64,000 nt of DNA from Datisca glomerata (Eukaryota; Streptophyta; Magnoliopsida; Cucurbitales; Datiscaceae), in contig QANY01003971.1 in NCBI GenBank assembly GCA_003255025.1, forward strand, positions 482,607 through 546,606, written 5' to 3'. A program made the translations under genes and the position numbers. Positions 57,606 to 64,000 of the stretch are shown in pieces (positions within the stretch are counted from its first letter, which is position 1; each line of letters opens with the position of its first letter). The notes below the pieces were generated by a model, which was not told where the DNA came from, searched no databases, and worked only from the letters and a program-made list of their open reading frames with translations.

Positions 57606-58503
57606 CTCTTTAAATAATCCAATTAGTGAACGTGCTGCCACTGAAATTGCCTTCTCATGTGATTTCTTGTATAAAGAAAGATCTTGCAGCAAATCTTCCT
57701 TCATTATCTTGTTCTCGAAAAAATACAAGTATCAACAGTTTACAAATATAATTTTGAATGTCTAAAAGTGAACGAAAGACATCAAAGGATTATAGTTTAG
57801 TGGAATAAAGAGTTAAGACTTGAGGGTAACGGTCACTGGTTAGCTTATAAAAATGTATACCCAAACCATATTGCACAAAACCATACAAAAAATAAAGAAA
57901 AACTAAACATGGAGAAGGTTTAAAATTTAATTGATGTTACCAAGGACAAGGGGAAAATAAATATAACACGTGATCTGAGAAGCGAACTTATTAGTTTTAA
58001 AATTTATAAAGAAATTTCTGCACTACATAAAACATACACTCTTAAAAATAGCAGATTAAACAATTTTATCGTAAATTTAGTATAGAAGACTAGATTTGAA
58101 TGCAACTGGAATATACAGATACTTACCAAGGGCATTCGTAAACATAAATCCCTTATTGTATTCAGTCCAACAGCAATGGCCTAGCAAAATTAAAATGAAA
58201 GTCATAATCGGAGGTAGGAGGAAGAAAAAATGAACAACGAATGGATCCCTTGAGCAAAACCTCTAGACGTGATCGATCATGTACAAATTGATTTACTATT
58301 TGCTTGAACAAAGGTTTGAGTGCATCAAGGAGAACCTGAGTCCAACATTGTTGCTTAAGTCAATGATAGGAAATTATGGAAGATGAAAGAAATATAATTA
58401 CGCGAAAGATCGCTCAGCATACCATATCATGGAAGGCTTGAACTGCTGCAACAAGTAAATTGGTCACATCACGTTGAGGGGGATGCAAATGTAGGTATAT
58501 TCA
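57606..58503 (-). pseudogene. SDA1-like gene, four middle exons (3' end lost)
   Basis: SDA1 is a nucleolar/nucleoplasmic factor for 60S ribosome assembly and export. Exons on the minus strand: (a) about 58503-58423, LHPPQRDVTNLLVAAVQAFHDM; (b) 58335-58261, LLDALKPLFKQIVNQFVHDR then SRLE; (c) 58180-58127, AIAVGLNTIRDLCLRMPL; (d) 57713-57606, NKIMKEDLLQDLSLYKKSHE then KAISVAARSLIGLFKE. Donors and acceptors (GTATGC; CTCAG; GTTTTG; GCTAG; GTAAGT; CGAG; GTAATA) are mostly standard, junctions keep frame and no stop occurs inside. The order matches the conserved central part of the family. The following exon (CPSLLVKKDRG region) is not found; the gypsy LTR begins 162 bases downstream. N-terminal exons were not found up to 64000. 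Whether a remnant is transcribed cannot be told. Confidence 0.8.
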
Positions 58504-60537
58504 AATAATCATTATGTTCTTATCTTTATAGAATCCAATTAATTAGTTAGTGACATAGCAGCAAATATTTCTAGAGGAAAGGGTATAAATTTAACAAAAT
58601 CAATCGATGAAGGCCAACGATTCTAGCAACTACTTTCAGCATCATCTTAACCTGATAATTCAAAAATTAGCAACCAGGCAACATAACCATATTTCTCTGC
58701 AGTATCACAAGCAAGCAAAGAAATTAGCTAACAACAATGTACTATTTATTTCCTCTTGCATATTGACTATAGACAAAAGAAGATTTTTTTTTCTTTTTTT
58801 TATCAATATAAACAGAAAGACGACATTAGTCATTGAACTAGAATACTCCATTTGAGTGTGATGGGAATCAACTAAGACGGAAATAAGAATGTAATTGTGA
58901 CAAAAGTCCAAGTTGGTTGAGCAACCGAATGTTGTTAAAACAAGACTTCAAATTAATTTGGAATCTAAAAGTGAAAAGAATTTAAAGAATGAACAATTAT
59001 ATATATGCAAACACACACACACACACTCACACGCATATTATAAGTATATATGTACAAATAAACAAGATTGGTACTAATGTGTAAAATTGATCAATTACAT
59101 AACTAAAAATTGATCTCATCGATGTCAATATACCACTCTTGACATAGCGATATCAGGTCACATTAGCATCATACACGAGAGAGGGAAGAAAGACCTAAGG
59201 GCCCCTCAGGTGTACAATGGTCATTCAGTAAGGCACCAGATACATGTCCAACTCCTACTCCCATCTTTAACCGTCCTCCACACATGCAATCTTTTAAAAT
59301 CCTTAATGCAAGAAAGATTTTACCCTTACTGTTTCTATAATAGTAAAATTAGAACAAACTTACATACTTAAGTCATTTCTACATCTCGAAAGTCAGGTCG
59401 TACAGATCTGGGAAGCATCTTTTTCCCCTATCTCAATGTTGATCTGGAAAAATAAATCAGAAAAACACATTATATACAGGATTGACTTACATCTCTAGCA
59501 CCACCAAATCCTGAATGGATTATGGCGTCCATAACACGCCTAACCAGACGAACAAGTTCCTCCACGTCTCAGAAGCTGAAATCAAAGATACTCTTAACAA
59601 AAAGCAACAAAAATCGAAACCCTTAAATTAGGTTGACCACCGTGAAATTCAAAATAGCAAACATCAGAGGAAAAAACCCACCTTGAACCCTTAGCTTTGG
59701 TTATGATCAACGTGAAGCCTTAGGTCACCACCTCATCTTCTGTTGGGGTGACGATTCTGTACTAAAGAGATTTGGATTACTGCAGGTCACCACCTCATCT
59801 TCCCTGTTAAAGGTTCCAAATCTCTGTGGCTTTTGCTTTTACATCATGGTTCTTCCTTACTTTATCCTCAATTGTCATGTTTTGGCTCTTAGCCTTAGTA
59901 TGAGAGTGTAACCAGCAGTAACTTCACAATATATATTGTTCATTATCACCTGTAAATATCTTCATATTTGTAGTTGTAATGTGATTATTATACAAGAAAA
60001 AGAGCCCAATCTTTTTCCTTCTTGCCAGTATGAAATGTCTTCTAGGACCAAAAATAAATAGGAAGGTGGAGATGAGTAAAATACATATTCTTGAGAGAAT
60101 ATTGAACTGAAAAATAAATATCAGAAAGAAATATAATAGATTAAGCTGCAAAACATCCTTATGTATGTCAAAGGATGGATTGAGAAATTCATGTCTCATG
60201 TGTAGTTTATATGCTCATCTTCATCAGATCAATTGAGTAAGCGTATAAGATAAACATAAATGAGTTTCTCTTTCCATGTTCTTTAAGCTATGTTTGGATC
60301 TTGAAAATTAATATGAAAAGAAAAGTAAAACGTAAAGGATTGCATTTTCAATATTTGGAGTAGTTAGAAGTGTAGAAGAAAATAGTTATGAGAATGAACT
60401 TTACTATATTAATAATTTCTTCCATTTTTTCTCTAATTCTATTTACTTTTTCTCTCATTTTTCATTCTCTCCTAATTTTCAAGGTCCAAATATAGTTGGT
60501 CTATTCTATTAAACACAAAGAAATTAACCCTCATGGG
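58504..60537. other. No confident gene; one exon-like patch on the minus strand
   Basis: Minus strand near 59570-59492 reads DVEELVRLVRRVMDAIIHSG then FGGARD, followed by a strong donor GAT|GTAAGTC, with a stop just after the putative acceptor TTTCAG. I do not recognise it. Otherwise AT-rich DNA with a CA microsatellite at 59013-59028. A TCACCACCTCATCTTC duplication occurs at 59727 and 59787. Confidence 0.35.
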
Positions 60538-60597
60538 TAGGGGTGTTCAAAATTATCCCTAACTGACCCAAAAATTACCGGTTTGATCGGTTCTTCC
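60538..60597 (+). mobile_element. hAT terminus fragment
   Basis: Begins TAGGGGTGTTCAAAATTATC and continues with ACCGGTTTGATCGGTTC, the same terminal pattern as the MITE at 41468. After about 60 bases it runs into the transposon-type ORF below. No partner end was found. Confidence 0.55.
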
Positions 60598-60635
60598 ATA
60601 CCTGCCAATGAGCTCCATCTCAATCTACGCCCAAC

Positions 60636-62411
60636 TTGTATAGAGTCCTGCTAAGTTTCGAGGCCTTGAATGGGAGGCATAATCTTGACTTAGGTGTAGA
60701 CGAGCTTAGGGCGTACTACATAATTAAATATCATGCAAAATACGAGTGTTATTACATCGCTCCTCATCCTAGCACCGAAAAAAGGAAGATGATTATGGCA
60801 ATCCCAAAGGGGGATATAGGCTCGGAACGCGACATCCTTCAAATGAGAGGGAACTGGGACGGCGATGAGCATTGGATGATCCCTCGTAGATAGGGAGTCT
60901 ACGATAAGTCATTGGAGCTCTGATTCCTGTTTTTTACTTTTTATTTTTGATTTATTTATTTGCTTTCCCAAACTGATTTTGACGTTTTCTTTCTCCTTGC
61001 AGATAACAAAAGAAATAGGCCTCCTTCCTTTCTCAAGAGTTCCTTGTGAAAATCATTGTCGCCTTGAATATATGAGGACGGGATTGGGACAACCTTTTAG
61101 ATCCAAGATGGGAGATTAACATTACTTTCATCTCGAATGTGAACCAAGCTTTTCCCCTCTCTACTCAGCCTATGTCTCACGCGCAACCATCTACATCATC
61201 CCAACTGTCTTCTTCTGAGATCCTAAGGGGTATTCCTATTTCTCAGGCTCTTGTTTCTATGTCTAGTGCTTCAGTTTTGGTCTAAATGAGAAGACGCAGA
61301 ATAGGACCGTCTACTTTGTGCCTTTGCAACGAGTGTAGTCATATTGAAGCGTATTGATTCTTCCTCCTACTTCCGATGAGACTCTTGTTGCCCCTACTTC
61401 CTCTTCAATCATTCTTTCCGTTCTTGTTGCTCTAGCGGATGCTTCCCACCAACGGTCTTCTTTTACTCTGCCCCATCCTCAATCGGATTTAGTACCCATT
61501 CATTCTTCTGGCTCTCAAAGAGGAGGAGAGGATCCTTCTCTGTAGAGTTGGAGGAACTTCGACGGAGTTCCACAAATTCCCTCCTTTGTCAGCTTCCTCA
61601 ACGACCACCGCTCTGCACACATTGTGCTCCGTAGGGTCCAGTCTAATACGGGCATGGCCACTGCCTGTGGCATGTCAGTCGGGAATTAACTCTACTCGCT
61701 TAGCCATGGCTTAATAAAGGTATACTCATTTATGCTCTAACTTTCTTCATTCATTATTTTCCTTTATTTGCTAAATGTTTGATTTTTTTTCTTTTTCTAC
61801 AGGCTATCATTTTCCACAACAGCCTTCAAGAGCATTTTCTTGCCAATGAGTAGACAGTTGCTCAATGGAAGAGAGAGGTGGAGAGTTGCCGTGTTCCTTG
61901 AGACTTAGAAGGCTGAAATTGAGTGTCTCACAAAGAGGGAAGCTGAGCCTCAAGGCATAGTTGAGGATTTAGCTCAAGGAGCAGCAGCTGCAGTGATGGA
62001 ATTATCCAAGTTTGAGGATTCCTTGAGGCCACCAAGGAAGCACTTGAAAAGGCTTAGATGTCTCACACTACTTCCTACGAGAACCTAAAGATCGTGGAAG
62101 ATAGGTTGGCCGCTGCTGATGTGGCTCGGGAGGAAGCCGAGCGGAGAGAGAGAGAGACCGAAGACATCTACCAAGCTTTGTTCAACAAAGCTAAGAAGGT
62201 CTATTTGGCGGGCTACAAGGATAAGAAGGAAAACATCCCTCCTAAGGTTTCTCTTGAGGAAGTTACAGTGGATAAAACAGATGATACTCTTGAGGATGCT
62301 CCCGCTATCAAATATACTTCAGCTTTTACGGCTAAAGATTCTGTCATTCCCGCCGCTGAAGAATCCACTGTTCCGTTGCTGATGACAATACTACCGACCC
62401 TATGCTGTTGA
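60636..62411 (+). pseudogene. Intron-containing transposon-type ORF with coiled-coil C-terminus
   Basis: First segment 60636-60893 (LDLGVDELRAYYIIKYHAKY, RDILQMRGNWDGDEHWMIPR) resembles the N-terminal part of plant retroelement-associated or plant-transposon proteins. Likely introns: about 60905-61002 (ends CTCCTTGCAG) and about 61698-61801 (GTATACTC ... TTTTCTACAG). The middle is Ser/Pro-rich (61354-61545). The end, 62058-62411, is a charged coiled coil (DRLAAADVAREEAERRERET, NKAKKVYLAGYKDKKENIPP). Stops interrupt the 61545-62055 part. The function of this protein class is unknown to me. Its GC content is higher than the flanks. It directly follows a hAT terminus, so it may be carried within a larger element. 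Confidence 0.55.
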
Positions 62412-64000
62412 AGTCATTTCTATTGACGAGTCTTATCTTTTTTACTTCTTCCTGTAATTTGCACTTTCTTTTTCTTGCACTATAGGATCCTTTTGTAATT
62501 TTCTTTATCCTTTAATGAAATGATCATTTTTCCCTTTAAGAACTTTTGTCTTTTTTAATCTCATTGATATAGTTTATAAATTATGCCTCTTATAATGAAA
62601 TTTTCTTGGCATTTTATAAATGCTATTTTTTTTACAATCAATTTATATGCACATGTTTACGTAGCTATTTAAACATTTAAAATTAATACATTACTAGACT
62701 AAAAGGCATTTAAACATCATTTCATTTTCATAATATATTATCCAAAAGTATCATCTAAAAATAGTAGTACTTAACATACTAATACAACATTCATTAACAA
62801 AAAATATCTAAAAGTTTCACAGACGCTATAAAATAATTTTAAATTTTTACTGCTTAACTCTTTAAAATTGGATGCCATGTTGAAAACCATCAAGGGATTG
62901 TAGGTCCTGCATTGTGAAGAATAGAATAGTAACTTTAAGATAATTTCACATTGCTCACATCACCATTTTATACTTTGTGAAAAAATAGCATTGTATATTT
63001 TTATGCACACTATATGATTTTATAGAATTTCATAGCTAAAGCAGTATTAATACCAAAATGTTATCATTTATTCTCTTTTTCTTACCCCCTCCCCCCTTAA
63101 GTGCTTGATAAATTAATGCTGAAAAGTTAGACTCTAAAGCCGAAGACTGAGCTCATGAGACTGATTTTTTAAAATGATATCATTCTATACATCAAAGAAT
63201 AAGGTACAATTCATTGCACTTTCTGGTCAAAATTAAACCAAGAGGATTTTAGTATCCATTTTCATTATACCTTTGATCACATGATCTGATGCCCTATAGC
63301 GAGAAAGCAACGGCCACTGCCTAAAGCTGACCACCTATTAGGAGTGCCATATGCCAAAAGAACATTAATACAAAGCATAAGCATTATAGATACAGAAAAA
63401 GATGATTTATAAGTCAAGAAAGTGTCACCATAGAAATTATTATGAAATTGTTATGAAGAGAACACAAAAGTCACTTTCAAGTCATTGTACATATATTAAC
63501 TCTCTACTCAGTCTCATTCTAGAGATACCAATATGGTTCCTTTAGTATTGTTCATAACTACCATGAAAAACACATGACAGAATAGAAGAACTCATAATCT
63601 CCTCGTGGTTTTTAAAGATCTTTTAGGTCCAGGAAGAAAACCACAGGAAGGAGGGAACGAACTTCCATCAATAGCATGAGTTAGTTGAAATAATGTAGGT
63701 AGCCAAGAGTGGTATACCTCTCTGAGTAATCGATATGTTTCATTGACTGCCTAAAAGATAGTACATCTCATCAAGGTAGGTTTACCACATTCTAGATCGA
63801 TAAGACTGTTAATGTTAAATTAATTTATTTATTTTTCTAAAGATGGTTGAAGTATTTTATTAACCATTATATTGCATACAAAACAATCTTTGTTACTAAA
63901 AATAGCTAAAAATTATACTTGGTTCTAACTTGTTGAGTCATCCACAGACAAGTGCCCAAGATTTGAAAGTTAGTAGATTATTTGATTTGTAAGAGTTGAT
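62412..64000. other. No confident gene; two exon-like patches on the minus strand
   Basis: Minus strand at about 63755-63610 (acceptor CTTTTAG, then AVNETYRLLREVYHSWLPTL, FQLTHAIDGSSFPPSCGFLP, GPKRSLKTTRR, stop) and at about 63362-63277 (LLAYGTPNRWSALGSGRCFL, AIGHQIM, stop) read like host-gene exons. I cannot assign a family. They may belong to a gene continuing beyond the window. The rest is AT-rich. Confidence 0.35.

Noticed and set aside
1..64000. CRISPR arrays, bacterial operons, phage or defence systems
   Set aside because: All recognisable genes are plant or plant-transposon types with introns. The only regular arrays are the 2.2-kb composite repeat and microsatellites.
1..64000. Intact tRNA or rRNA genes
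   Set aside because: Only SINE-like A/B boxes at 17740-17800 and 43466-43575 were seen; neither folds obviously as a complete tRNA, and no rRNA sequence was recognised.

Overview
This is a transposon-rich, AT-rich nuclear segment from a flowering plant, most probably a eudicot. It contains Ty1/copia and Ty3/gypsy pol remnants with plant-type initiator-Met tRNA primer sites, hAT and CACTA ends, a plastid-derived insertion, and a CYC/TB1-class TCP transcription factor. No bacterial, organellar or viral replicon is present. Single N characters at 2282, 31417 and 34692 mark draft-assembly joins.

Layout. 1-2.86 kb: two direct copies of a 270-bp LTR-like sequence flank non-coding DNA that carries a 5'-truncated LINE. 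5.74-11.10 kb: one complete but decayed copia element with both LTRs and a 5-bp target duplication. 14.1-18.4 kb: minus-strand gypsy pol wreckage from at least two copies, interrupted by a hAT-like end and a tRNA-like SINE. 22.35-23.53 kb: the TCP gene (minus strand), the only gene that looks intact. 24.7-25.1 kb: a nuclear copy of part of plastid ndhK. 27.3-41.2 kb: a copia pol (minus strand) that appears split between its RT halves by more than 9 kb. The split holds a five-copy tandem array of a 2.2-kb composite unit (copia RT piece plus hAT derivative), two exons of an alanyl-tRNA synthetase pseudogene, and a CACTA terminus. 41.47-42.08 kb: a clean 608-bp hAT MITE with a perfect 8-bp target duplication inside that copia's LTR. 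43.9-45.4 kb: a third copia. 45.5-49.6 kb: an Athila-like gypsy gag/protease. 51.4-52.5 kb: the first exons of an HGH1-like gene. 52.7-57.4 kb: a gypsy element with a large RT-to-integrase deletion. 57.6-58.5 kb: four consecutive, correctly spliced-looking exons of an SDA1-like gene that stop just short of the gypsy LTR. 60.5-62.4 kb: a hAT end and a decayed, intron-containing transposon-type ORF.

Functionally, the TCP gene probably represses or shapes axillary bud or floral meristem growth. Everything else is mobile DNA or broken or partial host-gene copies. The most unusual features are the composite tandem array, which contains a near-identical 2.1-kb pair 3,947 bp apart ending exactly at an N, and the cluster of host-gene exons (AlaRS, SDA1, HGH1) embedded among transposons. 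I see no convincing new enzymatic or defence system.
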